NCBI GenBank assembly: GCA_013115145.1
Contig: JAAPAO010000001.1
Span: 186,001 to 250,000, forward strand
Reading direction: 5' to 3'
Source: Perkinsus chesapeaki
Lineage: Eukaryota; Perkinsozoa; Perkinsida; Perkinsidae
Length of the DNA stretch: 64,000 bases
Shown here: piece by piece, positions 54,105-64,000 of the stretch
Position numbering within the stretch: position 1 is the first letter of the stretch
Layout of the letters: every line of letters starts with the position of its first letter
Program-made: the position numbers and the translations under genes
The notes under the pieces: generated by a model
What the model was told of the DNA's origin: nothing
Database searches by the model: none
Seen by the model: only the letters and a program-made list of their open reading frames with translations

Positions 54105-55596
54105 ATGGTACGGTCTTCGTCGCAATCGAGCGGTCCTGTTAGAGCGGAGTCTGGTGAGGTGATGGCAGCAAAGAGGCTTGAAGAGGTTCAGTCTGCAATG
54201 GCCAAGGCAGATCCTGCCGCCTTCTATACGTATGACACATTTGATCCGACGACAGTTAAACGGAGACCTATTAATAAGTGCGTGATGGAGGGGGACGATG
54301 CGCCCCTTCGATAAAGAAATATCATTTTTGCTACCAAGTGTAAGAGTCTGAATTTCTATAGTGAGATATAGCATTTTCAATGGATCGCCGGTAGAAGGCA
54401 GGCTTGATTCAGGGCGCGGCCGGCTCATCGAGGGGGCAGCTTGGAGGGTGAGGAGGACCCAGTGGCAGCACATAAACGACAGAAGATGGAGAATGAGGCT
54501 TTCGAGAGTCGAGCTGAGGAAGAGTATGTGACTGTGGGGGAGGTAGAGGGATTGGGTAGGGGAAGGGAGAAGTTTAATAGTGATGAGGAGTTTATCAAGT
54601 AATAGAGGATATGGAGTGGGGTGATGGTGATGGTGGTGGTGTAGGTCATCGATATTATATCTTATTGGGGTATGGAAGCATAAAAGTGAAGAGGAGAAAT
54701 GGAAGGGTGAGCATTAGTAGGGCGGCTTCTTATATAGATAAGCATTAGTAGGGCGGCTACTTATATAGATAAGCATTAGTGGGGAGGCTACTTATATGGA
54801 TAAGCATTAGTAGGGCGGCTACTTATATAGATAAGCATTAGTAGGGCGGCTACTTATATGGATAAGCATTAGTAGGGCGGCTTCTTATATAGATAAGCAT
54901 CAGTGGGGTGGCTACTTATATAGATAGGCATTAGTAGGGCGGCTACTTATATAGATAAGCATTAGTAGGGCGGCTACTTATATAGATAAGCATTAGTAGG
55001 GCGGCTACTTATATAGATAAGCATTAGTATTACTTTTTATTATCCAGGTAGTATAATAGGCAAAACTAAGACCTATCTCGATACAGTGGATAGGATGAGA
55101 CCATTGGTAACATTTCTGGAGCATGATGAGCAAACAGCAGCTGCTGCTGCCCATGGTAGGTTATGCTGGTTTGCATGGCCGTAGCCCCAAAGAATTTCTC
55201 AGGAGACGAACATAAGGTTCCCGAGACAGTTGTTAAGGTACTTACAGGAGTTTTTGAGGAGATAGAAAAGAGAGAGTAAGGCTGAGGCTTATATAGGTGG
55301 GATTTGACGGAAGTGTGGTAGGTATGTGGAAGCTAATAAGCTCTACTTGGACATGACAGTTGGTAATCAGTTATGGCCCATGGGCGGTATTAACCTCGGT
55401 AGACCATGCTGTCCCCTATTGTGTCGAATCATATCTGTTAGGAGTCGTTCAGCAAGTGTGCCGGCGAGTGGAGGAGAAATCGCATCTTTTGGACAACATT
55501 GAGGTTAAGCGTTATGTTCAGGGAGTGAAGAGGCTCATTACAGTAGCAATGACAATGTGGCCCAATGATGACCCCAGCAAGAACTTTCAACCGTGA
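54105..55596 (+). CDS. PRP18: Pre-mRNA-splicing factor Prp18
   Basis: U5-snRNP-associated factor acting in the second splicing step. The C-terminal Prp18 domain is clear: DTVDRMRPLVTFLEHDEQTA, PETVVKVLTGVFEEIEKREY, VEANKLYLDMTVGNQLWPMG (REYVKANDAYLxMAIGNAPWPIG in animals), then after a roughly 57-nt intron LDNIEVKRYVQGVKRLITVA and WPNDDPSK with stop at 55594-55596. Upstream exons from ATG 54105 (AAKRLEEVQSAMAKADPAAF, YTYDTFDPTTVKRRPINKC) and an acidic exon (KRQKMENEAFESRAEEEYVT) make the N-terminal half; I did not find the usual short splicing-factor motif (RRLRxRGEPxxLFGE) there. One intron, from about 54594 to 55041, contains a 31-nt minisatellite. Confidence 0.75.
54711..55029. repeat. 31-nt minisatellite, about 10 copies, in a Prp18 intron
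   Basis: Copies of a 31-base unit (GCATTAGTAGGGCGGCTACT then TATATAGATAA) start at 54711, 54742, 54773 and every 31 bases to 54990, with a partial copy at 55021. Variants include GGGGAGG, CTTCTTA, ATATGGA and GCATCAGT. It lies between coding exons, and the unit length is not a multiple of three. Confidence 0.95.
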
Positions 55597-55744
55597 TACA
55601 TTTCGTGACTTGGGTTTATAATTCATTGTGGGCAGCGGCGACGGTGGCGGACATGGGAGACGGGAATGTAGCCTAGCCTGCAAAGGAGGGCATCAGGCCT
55701 CGCTGGAGGGAGGCGAGCCCGTAGCGCAGAATTCATTTATTAAC

Positions 55745-58022
55745 GGTGGTGATACCTAGAGTATCTGAAACGGTTCTTAAACCGAGCCAGTTGGCATTCA
55801 AGGTCATTCAGTCAGCAGCTGGAGGAAGGGGGGATCTATTGAGGGCGGAGATATATGAGGGCATTATGGAGCAGGTCAGTTTAAATAGGAACCTTCTCCA
55901 GTGCTAGGGTAAATGATATGTTGTTCCTGTTGATACGGTGTTGTGTGTCCATGGTCTCTCTGCACCTCCTCCTCATGCTTGCTCAGATGAGAGCGAACAC
56001 TGGTAGATGGTCACCAGATCGGTTATGTACGATGCTGTTCCAAGTATCTCAAGTAGCACCAGGGAGTAAGCTGCTTCGAGATATGACAGCAGCAGCGGAG
56101 GAAGATATAACATCAGTAAGCTACCCTTAACTGTCATCTCTTTGCCTACTATCCTCCATTACTTATCTCGCTACTCCTCGCGGTTTCCCTGGTGGGGCGC
56201 CTACTAAGGCCTTGGGCACCCGGTGGGAGAGTGCCGCGGAGTTAGACTGGCCTTTATTGATATCAGCCATCGTAAGAAGCGTCTTTTCTGTAGCTGTGGT
56301 ATATCGAGCTTCGGCGCTCCGCCGTCTCATCGCGCTACGGCCTAGTAGCTAGCGCTAACCGGAAGATTGAGGATTCCTGCTTAGGCTTTGGAGTCATCAC
56401 ATCTTCGAGCTCCTCGTGGTGGTGCCAAGGAGCTCTCTCAACTAGCTATGGTTATCCGGCGAATCCCTACCTCCACAGAGTCTCGAGAGTAATTACTGAC
56501 CTCTTCACTTTTGCAGGCCTTACAATAGGTTTGAAGCTCGTCTATGGTCTTTGATGGCAACCCATATAGCTGGATTAGGCTCCTATATGGAGCTGAAGGA
56601 GTTGGCCTTCGTCGGTATAGCCATTCAAGACTGTCCAGAGGCATCGAGAACGTGAGGAGATGGGACGTGCCGTAGACGGTGTTGAGTCACGCTTTGGTGG
56701 AGACTGCGATAGCTCATAACAGCTATTAATATAGTATTATGTCAATATACGTATTTGTGCATCTTTGCCATGCCTACTGTCAAAAGCTAGCTGTCGTCAC
56801 TAATTCTTTCTTTTCATCATCTTTTCTGATATGCGCGATGGCACAAGAGATATATTTTTATTCTCAACTACATACGGTTGACTACGCTGACATACTGCGA
56901 GTAGTCTTTTATATAGGTGAAGCAGTAGGAAGTGCTGCTTTTAGGCAGGAAGTGGTGGAAGCAACCAAGTGGGTTGCTGTAGAGCTCTCACAGAGGCTGA
57001 TGCCCAGCCGTTCCCGTGACAGCAGCGATATTGTTAACATCAAAGCCATGATACTGTCAATAGGCGTGTGAGCAGCTACACTTTCTCTGGCCTGAACTTG
57101 TGATTTTCAGAATCGGTAGACTTATCGACCACCTCGATGACCAGAAGCAATTCATACATTTATTGCCGTCCTTGGCGGTAGAACTTTCCTGCCGAATAGC
57201 CACAGTGGAGGTCGAGGATGACCTAAGCCGTCATCAGCTAGATATCTACACTTGTTATTTTCAGTCGCTTATTGGACTTGGCCGAGCCCTTGCCGAGTAC
57301 CCGAGAGCTGGGGCTGCTTTGAGCGCACAGATGATTGTAATTAAATCCTTGCATGGCATGGCGATTCCACAAGTGTAAGGGGTTCAGTGGTGTTCAAGGT
57401 CTACATACTTGTTCAGATTATCCTTGCCTATCACAGTAGCCGACTCGGTGGACTTGGTAACTCAACTGATGAAGAAGTACAAAGGAAGGATAAAGGAGGA
57501 ACATCAGGAAGAGCTACGCAGTTTGCTAGAGCGGATTGGACGTGAAGTGATGGCAGGAATCTAGCTCAAGTGGATCGGCAAGTTGTAGGTTCTGATGCCA
57601 GTACACGAGCAGCAGCCATTTAACTTGCATCAAGTGCTAGTCATTTGTCGAGGGTACAGAGCCCTGGACTATCGGTTACCTGCTTTGTTCAAGTTCATTA
57701 AGGCAGCAGTTAGAGTTGAGCTTACTTCAAATAAGCTAGCCCTCGCTGAGGTGCTTTTCTGGGAGATGTGCTTTATTTTCTACCCTTCTTATCAGGTTAT
57801 GGAACACTGCATCGTCCTTGGCTTCAAGCAGCCCACCAATGTACGTCTCTGAGGGGGTACTAACTCTGACTCTTATCTTTCCCCCAGTTCTTTATCCCTA
57901 TCGTTGAGGCCGTGTCCAGTGAGCCGAAGTATTCTCGAACTGGCAAGAAGCTCCGGGATATGCTTGCAAAGCTACAGAAGGAATCTGAGAAGAAGCGATT
58001 CACTTTTCAAGAGATAACATGA
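55745..58022 (+). CDS. Helical-repeat protein, possibly organellar RNA-binding (HPR/OPR-like)
   Basis: About ten exons of pure alpha-helical repeat. Examples: KPSQLAFKVIQSAAGGRGDL, RWSPDRLCTMLFQVSQVAPG, FEARLWSLMATHIAGLGSYM then ELKELAFVGIAI, YADILRVVFYIGEAVGSAAF, IDHLDDQKQFIHLLPSLAVE, LDIYTCYFQSLIGLGRALAE, FNLHQVLVICRGYRALDYRL and FIPIVEAVSSEPKYSRTGKK, ending FQEIT and TGA at 58020-58022. The L-x-x-I-x-x-A-Y pattern repeated every 35-40 residues is like the heptatricopeptide or octotricopeptide proteins that bind organelle RNA in alveolates and algae. No C-terminal RAP domain was seen. An intron of 42 nt before VLMPVHEQQ is clear; the true start is not. Confidence 0.45.
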
Positions 58023-58105
58023 CATTAGTTTCGGGCTGGTTTCTGGAACCTTTGTGTGGTGTTGTTGCCCGTTTCCCCTCAGCGCCATGAGTGCAGGTTG
58101 CCTTT

Positions 58106-58589
58106 ATGCTTTTTGAGCTGCTGTCAGTAGCAATTGTTACTGTCGTGGTAGCGCCACTTCATTTGTGGCATAGGGCCGCTGCACGCGAAGCACAACGGAG
58201 AATCGACAGTTTGGCGAGGCTCGTTAGTGAGGGTCAACAGAGGGTGGAAGAGGACATGCGGAAGTATAGGAAAAAGAACGATGAAGAGCTGTTGAGTATT
58301 ACTATTGATTTGAAGGCAAGAAGAGCGATAGGTATGGGGTCTTAACTGTGGTCAGGGGGTGATGGACCGTGTGGAGGCAGTCGAAGGTCGAATGGGAGTG
58401 GTATTGAAGAGCCTGGCTCAAGTACAAGAAGAACACAGGTCATTTCAAGCTGATAAAGCGCAGATTATGATGGACTTAGTCGACCAGAAAAGTGAGCATG
58501 CACAGCCTTGGGGGGATAATGATGATGCTGTTGTTGTTATTAGGAACACTACAGCAATGTATGGTAAGATTGAAGGAGATGCGACGTAA
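58106..58589 (+). CDS. Small membrane-anchored coiled-coil protein
   Basis: MLFELLSVAIVTVVVAPLHL gives one N-terminal transmembrane helix, then a charged coiled coil (AREAQRRIDSLARLVSEGQQ, RVEEDMRKYRKKNDEELLSI). A 24-nt GT-AG intron (58331-58354) joins to VMDRVEAVEGRMGVVLKSLA and QVQEEHRSFQADKAQIMMDL. It ends at TAA 58587-58589. The start is the ATG at 58106; upstream codons in frame lack one. The type II single-pass topology with a cytosolic coil is predicted. Family unknown. Confidence 0.5.
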
Positions 58590-58947
58590 ACAAAAGGAAC
58601 AGGGCCGAGGGTCACCGGAGAAGACCGGAGAGCAGCAGCATACGAAGAGCTGCAAGTAGCTGGATGGCCTGTTGTTGATGGCGGTTGCCGATGTTGTTGA
58701 TGTTTAGATGTTTGCAGATGGATAAGTTAGGGCAGCAATGTTCGTATTGCAAACACATTGAGTCACGAGAAGAAGTGAGAGAGCATGAGGAGGGAAGCGT
58801 CATTGGCCTGCCACCAAAAAGACAACCACCCTCGCCTATATAATGATAACCCTTCCGAAGCATGTTTAAGCGTTTCTATTGATGCTGCTGCTTCGCGTGT
58901 TGGTGTTTGCCGCTCGGTTGTCTAGTTGAGTAGTGGTAGTTGGTAAG

Positions 58948-61603
58948 ATGACAACTGAAACGGTCGCAGCCGCGATTCCCTGTCCTGCCGACTCCTCTGA
59001 CAGTGTCGACTCCGTCTCGGCCACACCGGACGATGACAGCACGGAAGGGATTATTCGCAGACGCTCTGGGGCACGCTGGGGCCTCGGGAACAAGGCAAGC
59101 TCCCTTTTGTAGCCTGCCCTTGTGCAACAGCGGCTGTCCCCTTCAGTTGTACGTCCCACTGTCCTCTGCTCGAGAGGGAGCCGAATCTGTTGGCCTGGAT
59201 GTCTCGGAGCACATGCTGGAATCCTTGTTACTATGGCGGTCTCGAGTTGCGCAAGAGCCTCCATTTGGCAGCGGGAGCGATGACCAGAAGGAAGGGCTTG
59301 TGAGCTTATTGAGTACTCCACAGCTACTTAATTGAGCGCCTTATAACATTCCATCAGCTGCATTCATATCACTACAGCGGTCTCTGGCAGCCCGACTTAG
59401 AGAATCTTCAACCTCCATTGACGCTCAGTTCTTCTGTTGTGATTCTCCGGATTCCCCTCGTGACTCTCAACCACTAACAGTGCTCGCTCCAGAAGGCATA
59501 GTGAGTCTTGAGCCGTACCTTGAACCGCTGAATCGATGCCTTTTGGTAGACCGCGCTACTCCTGGGGGGCGATGAACCCTACATGGAGCCTCGCTCACCG
59601 ATAGCTACGGTTAGCTATTTCGACAGCGCACAGCGAAGTCAAGCCCTCGAGAGCATCGGTTACGGTCCCTACCCCACTTCAACCTCTACAGAGGAGCATA
59701 GAGATGAGGATGCCCCGAACCAAGAGGAGGGGCAATGTCGAGGTAGCGATGAACCTTCAGCTCTTCTCGATGTGACTTGATTAGATAAGCTTGCTGTAGA
59801 TACTGCTGCAGTGGTTGCTTCAGCGCAGGATCGCGAACCGGAGACTATCGAGGAGCTCTGGGACAAGGTTTGTCCGCCGCGACTAGTTAGTAAGCCGTAT
59901 ATTAAGTGTCATCATCAGGTGCTCCATGATAGCCTTTATTTGGATATAGTTGGTGCTACAACTGCATGTAACAGTTTGATGGTTCATCCTCAAGCAGATG
60001 ATGCCCAAATAGCCCTCAGCAATCGTATGGGCTTAGTACTAACCGCTGTGGCAAGTGTTACACTTGAAGGGTAAGCAACATCATCATTATAAGCATTAGC
60101 GACAAGTCTTAGGATGGCTCACTACCAAGGTGGCCGCAGTGCTAGCTTCTCACTATCTGAATTCTCCCTCAACACTGCCTCTGTGGAGCCTCCTGCATCG
60201 CAGTAGCAGCCTCCCCGTCGCAGTGGCTGCCTATCTCACTTCCTCTTTTAGGATCAGCGCCGGATACCTCAAGATTGCCCTCACTTCCTGCGAAGCTGCT
60301 TCAGAGGCCCTAAGCAACATCGCCACACGGGCCACTGGCTATCTCTACCGTATTGGTGACATACTACTAGCTGCTCAACTTTTAACCCACGTACGGCACC
60401 ATCAGGTTAATATTTTACTCTTTCTCGGACAGGTCGTCAAAGCTGGTGTGTCCGGGGCACTCTCCACAGCATCAGAGTCATGTTCAACCCACGCCATATC
60501 CGAGCAATTTAAGCTTGATCTCGACGCGTCCCTCTCCCGCGTAGAGAGGCAACATCATCATTCAATGGAGGCTTCTGAGTCTGCCGACCCCAGCATACCG
60601 AGTGGGCTCCTACTGGTATCCCTGGCTTACCAAATTCTCTATTGTAGGCCCCTCAATTTTATACCGTTTGGCCATCGCTTTACGTTACCTTTGGGTTGGT
60701 CGGGTTCATGAGCTATTGGAGTCATCACTACAGAATGCACTATCAAAGGGCCTGCTGGATGGCCTGCTAGTCTGTGGTGGCGGTGATGCTCATGCGGGCG
60801 TTTTCGGTGATATAATAAAAAAGTGAGGAGTTCTATGAGCTGCTGGTCTCCATGTATTGCTGAGCGTTTGTTCAGATATACGGAGATGACTTGCGGCGAT
60901 ATACAATCAGTTGCTCTGATATTCTGTCATGTGCCATTATTAGCCTCTTCACCAGATGCCAGGTCCCTCTCGGACGGCATAGTTAATCGGTACGTCAACG
61001 CCTACGGTGGTGGTATGGTCATCATGTTTCTTCAGGTACTTCAGCATGCTTAATCGATGGCGTATGTGGTCTCTTCGGTCGGAGCTTGAACAGTACCGCC
61101 AGCTTAATTCCCCATCTGGTTTCGCTCCGCCTCAACAGATAGTTTGTTGTTATTATTGTGGAGGAAATCTCACTGGTAGGATACCCTCCAATACGAACCT
61201 CAAAGCTGTAATCAGGACAACCATCCCGAGGCCAGCAAGGCACTTCATCTTTGATCATGGACAACACACGCGATTCCTACACTTGGAGGTGCCCATATGC
61301 TCGTTGTCATAAACCAGTGCCTAACTGTTCTCTTTGTTTGATGCCTATAACGATTGTTAATCAAGGTGCACGAAAACGGTAGGATAATTATGCCTGAATA
61401 AGTATTGGCAATTTAGTTTCGGTTTCAGAAATGCCGCTCATCGGCTCCCCTTAGATGAATGGGTGACTTGGTGCAGTACGTGTCACCACGGTGGGCACCT
61501 TAAACACGTAACTCAATGGTTTGCAAATCATGACGAATGCCCCGTGGCTGGCTGTGGATGTTGTTGCAACTCGATAGATGCTCACGAATCTCCTGATGAA
61601 TAG
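58948..61603 (+). CDS. MIOS: MIOS (Sea4)-like subunit of GATOR2, C-terminal solenoid and zinc finger
   Basis: GATOR2/SEACAT subunit that regulates TORC1 at the lysosome or vacuole. The C-terminus is diagnostic: WRCPYARCHKPVPNCSLCLM, then PLDEWVTWCSTCHHGGHLKH and WFANHDECPVAGCGCCC, matching the MIOS C-x2-C...WCxxCxHGGHxxHxxxWFxxHxxCPxxxC module, with TAG at 61601-61603. Before it come the alpha-solenoid blocks GLLDGLLVCGGGDAHAG, YTEMTCGDIQSVALIFCHVP, SMLNRWRMWSLRSELEQYRQ and the YCGG finger. Farther N-terminal are IIRRRSGARWGLG, GLDVSEHMLESLLLWRSRVA and ETIEELWDKVCPP. A 22-nt intron at 59109-59130 restores the frame. No WD40 propeller precedes it in this locus: the first Met at 58948 begins a disordered Ser/Asp stretch. 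Confidence 0.8.
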
Positions 61604-61734
61604 TTTCTGTACATTGTTATTATTATAATAATCGTCATTATCATTATAACTATACGGTTGGGTTTTGCACGTATCACTCCACGAGTAGAATCACAGGTTT
61701 TCCCCATCCGTTCATCCTTTCAGTTTTTATCCTA

Positions 61735-64000
61735 ATGTGGTCGCTCGCTCAATTAACCCTCTTTCTTTCCCCTGGGGTGTACGGTTCGGCTCTTCGTACC
61801 GATTTGTTAAAGGATGGTAAGGTGTCTATAACTCTAACTACTACAAATGATGTTTATTCGATGCATGCTCGTCCGATGTCCAACATGGGATACTTTTTCG
61901 AGGGCACACCTCTTCCCGAATTCTACTCTTTGTGCGAGAAGAATAGTGAACACTGTTATGGCGATGCAAAGGCCAAAGGCATGCCTGAAGCTACAGTTGG
62001 TAAACTATACGAGATGAGCTTGCCGGCCACTGGTGGTAAAGTGATGACTAATGAAGACAGCGGTTGTGTAGACCCTTCCCTGTTTGATGATATGGTACGT
62101 GATCCTTCTACAGCGTGGGGTAATACGGCTCAAATGGCTGGTACGTATAAGTATCTTGGGCTTACTGCTGATACTGATGAGTATATAAGTATGCTTCCAG
62201 GTGACTTCGTTGCCATGTCTTATCTATCCTCGATCACTTATGGTCAACATATGGTTGATATGATGAATGCCGCTGAGATAGATCTTGTAACATTCGGTAA
62301 CCATGAATTTGACTTTAAAAACAACTGTCCTCCAGCCCACCTAAATGAAAGTCTTAAATTCAACGATGTCTGTCTGGCATGGTTGATGACCAAAAGCAAC
62401 TTCCTTTACCTTGGTCATAATGTTTATGCTGATCCTCAAAAAACTGTTCGGCTCGGTTCGAACTTGAAGGTTCCCGAAGAGATATCATTACTCAATGTAA
62501 ATGTATTCAGGAACAGAAAAGTATTTCACGGTCGAGACCCTCGTCACGGCCATTCCGGAGATTATTGGTTTAAAATGGTTAAGGGTAAAAAGATATGTTT
62601 TGCCGGTACCACTCAAACATCGGCTGCGCAATCAGCTGTTGGTACGTCAAATGTGTGGTTATCGGATATGTTAGAGGCTGGTCTTAATGTTACTCGACAA
62701 ATGAATAATGATGGTTGTAATTTGGTAATCGTTCTCACTCATCAACGTGAAGGTTATGATGTTCTATTCTGGAGAAAGGCAGTTGTTGAGGAGGGTATCA
62801 AGATTGATGCTATCATCGGAGGTCATGATCATTTCCCAGCCTTCTTGAACCTAAAGCATCCCACCAAGCCTTATATAATCACACCGGTATGGAAGATGGG
62901 CATGGACGGCCAAATGCTCGGCAAGTTTGTATTCGACTTCGATGATGAGAATCCAAATGGGAAGCTGAGATTTGCCCATGCCATACCTGTATTTGATGGT
63001 CAATGTGATCAACACTTTATTGGTACTGATAATGAAGAGTGGTGGAATAATAATGTTATGCAAACTTGGGAACATTGGGTTAAGCAAATCGAACCTCTTG
63101 AAAACACGGTCGTGGAGAACTTGCTCTTTGGAGGTTTGTACAATACTGCAGATATTCGCTCTGCTGAGTCTCGCGTTGGCAACATGTTGGCTGATCTGTT
63201 CCTTCGTAATTTATCAGTTAACGCGGTTGCTCTGGGTGGTGCGAACATTCGTTACGGCTTGAGTCGAGTTTTTACTGAGCGTATTCCTCTCGCCAAGTTG
63301 TACTTGTACGAGGAGTGTCCTTTCCACGATACCGTCATTTCTTATGATGTTACTTTGATGGAGCTTTTCGGTTATGTACTCCACTCAGCTCCGATTGTGA
63401 TTGGAATAGAAGATAAAGCTCGTCCGGTTACTTCCGGATTCGAGGTTGAGATCGACCCAGCAACTACTGAGCATGGTGGTGTTACTCTTATCCGGTTTAC
63501 TGGAACTAGTCACATGGCTGGTATTGTTAACCGTACCGAGACTGACTGTGGCCATCCAACACTCAAATGTGGTGAGATCATTTGGAATGCTGAAGAGGGC
63601 TGGAAGGTCGATCCCTTCACTATGGTCTCTATTGCTGTACCAGATTATAATGTTCGTTATTCTCTTACTGATGCTCCCACCCTTCGCAGATCATTTCACC
63701 TTACCCAGATGTCTGACCTCTGCAGACGTGGTGCTGACAGTTATGCCATCGATCTCAACGGTGGGTCTACTTCATTCGCTTGCCCACCGGGCCCCGACTT
63801 CTTCGAATATTTGAGTGAGAAGTTGCCTTGGACCGATTGTGGATACGTTGGCAATAGTTCCACCACTACCCCAGCTCCCACACCAAGCACCACTACTCCC
63901 TCCTCTCGTCCTCATTACACTTGGGAGTCTATCCGAGCAGCTGATGCATTCTGTGGTGGTAAAGCACAAGGTTCTTATTGTATGTATTGGCAGACTGCTG
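61735..64000 (+). CDS. 5'-nucleotidase/metallophosphatase family protein, secreted (partial, runs off the window)
   Basis: Uninterrupted frame of about 755 codons from ATG 61735 with no stop before the window end. The signal peptide is MWSLAQLTLFLSPGVYGSA. Metallophosphatase motifs: TTTNDVYSMHA (usually NDxH; here D-x-Y), LPGDFVAMSYLSSI, IDLVTFGNHEFDF (NHE), VIVLTHQREGYDV, IDAIIGGHDHFPAF (GHxH). The 5'-nucleotidase C-terminal substrate domain follows (NMLADLFLRNLSVNAVALGG, then ANIRYGL; LMELFGYVLHSAP). After it a Thr/Pro linker leads to a Cys-containing module (YTWESIRAADAFCGGKAQGS). An extracellular or surface nucleotide-salvage role is inferred. No intron is visible, unlike most neighbours. 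Confidence 0.85.
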   Translation, partial: MWSLAQLTLFLSPGVYGSALRTDLLKDGKVSITLTTTNDVYSMHARPMSNMGYFFEGTPLPEFYSLCEKNSEHCYGDAKAKGMPEATVGKLYEMSLPATGGKVMTNEDSGCVDPSLFDDMVRDPSTAWGNTAQMAGTYKYLGLTADTDEYISMLPGDFVAMSYLSSITYGQHMVDMMNAAEIDLVTFGNHEFDFKNNCPPAHLNESLKFNDVCLAWLMTKSNFLYLGHNVYADPQKTVRLGSNLKVPEEISLLNVNVFRNRKVFHGRDPRHGHSGDYWFKMVKGKKICFAGTTQTSAAQSAVGTSNVWLSDMLEAGLNVTRQMNNDGCNLVIVLTHQREGYDVLFWRKAVVEEGIKIDAIIGGHDHFPAFLNLKHPTKPYIITPVWKMGMDGQMLGKFVFDFDDENPNGKLRFAHAIPVFDGQCDQHFIGTDNEEWWNNNVMQTWEHWVKQIEPLENTVVENLLFGGLYNTADIRSAESRVGNMLADLFLRNLSVNAVALGGANIRYGLSRVFTERIPLAKLYLYEECPFHDTVISYDVTLMELFGYVLHSAPIVIGIEDKARPVTSGFEVEIDPATTEHGGVTLIRFTGTSHMAGIVNRTETDCGHPTLKCGEIIWNAEEGWKVDPFTMVSIAVPDYNVRYSLTDAPTLRRSFHLTQMSDLCRRGADSYAIDLNGGSTSFACPPGPDFFEYLSEKLPWTDCGYVGNSSTTTPAPTPSTTTPSSRPHYTWESIRAADAFCGGKAQGSYCMYWQTA

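Noticed and set aside
54711-55029. Coding tandem repeat
   Set aside because: The 31-nt unit shifts frame each copy and carries stops, and it lies between Prp18 exons.
55190-55205. Similarity (CCGTAGCC) to the dinoflagellate/Perkinsus spliced leader
   Set aside because: Only eight bases match, and the site is inside an intron of Prp18.
59091-59130. A GC-AG intron (AAG then GCAAGC) in the MIOS gene
   Set aside because: Removing it leaves the wrong frame. A 22-nt GT-AG intron at 59109-59130 keeps the protein open and gives a better match.

Overview
This is eukaryotic nuclear DNA from a gene-dense genome of balanced base composition. Genes lie on both strands and are broken by very short GT-AG introns, mostly about 22 to 57 nt, so most proteins only appear after joining several small reading frames. 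Three secreted subtilisin-like proteases share a cysteine-containing propeptide and a hydrophobic C-terminus. Together with a single-exon pepsin-like aspartic protease, lineage-specific small secreted proteins, ciliary genes (C20orf85/LLC1 family, a CEP164-like WW protein) and a GPI-nucleotidase-like metallophosphatase, they point to a flagellated alveolate. A Perkinsus species is the best guess; this is inference from gene content and architecture, not from a marker gene.

Layout. 1-2.6 kb: the 3' end of a Pro/Gln-rich gene, then histone N-acetyltransferase NAA40 and a rhomboid protease (+). 3.2-6.2 kb: two paralogous small secreted proteins (-) in a gene-poor stretch. 7.3-12.8 kb: a MYG1-family protein, an Mpv17/PMP22 protein, an LLC1-like ciliary protein (+) and a THH1/TOM1/TOM3 seven-helix membrane protein. 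13.2-24.1 kb: the protease island, with subtilisin 1 (+), a small membrane protein (+), an aspartic protease (-), subtilisin 2 (+), an alpha/beta hydrolase (+) and subtilisin 3 (+). Two strong inverted repeats lie just upstream of subtilisin 2.

25.6-35.1 kb: an unclear plus-strand gene, then minus-strand coiled-coil genes and a HAD phosphatase. One coiled-coil gene carries a tRNA-like element in an unusually long intron. 35.3-41.6 kb: a TMEM63/OSCA-type (CSC1) channel and an ankyrin-TKL kinase (-). 42.1-46.7 kb: a proline-rich protein, an F-box-like/kinase gene and an unrecognised gene (+). 47.2-49.7 kb: a secretory glycosyltransferase-like gene (-). 50.5 kb: a 28-nt minisatellite. 51.1-58.6 kb (+): the WW protein, a membrane protein, splicing factor Prp18 (a 31-nt minisatellite sits in one of its introns), a helical-repeat protein and a small membrane coiled-coil protein. 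58.9-61.6 kb: the alpha-solenoid and zinc-finger part of a MIOS (GATOR2) orthologue with no visible WD40 propeller. 61.7-64.0 kb: a 5'-nucleotidase-like metallophosphatase that runs off the window.

Most genes are housekeeping and unrelated in function. The coherent functional block is the 11-kb secreted-protease island. I did not find anything that is clearly a new multi-gene system. The best leads are the hairpins in front of subtilisin 2, the paired secreted proteins, the propeller-less MIOS and the MYG1 homologue with a substituted metal motif.
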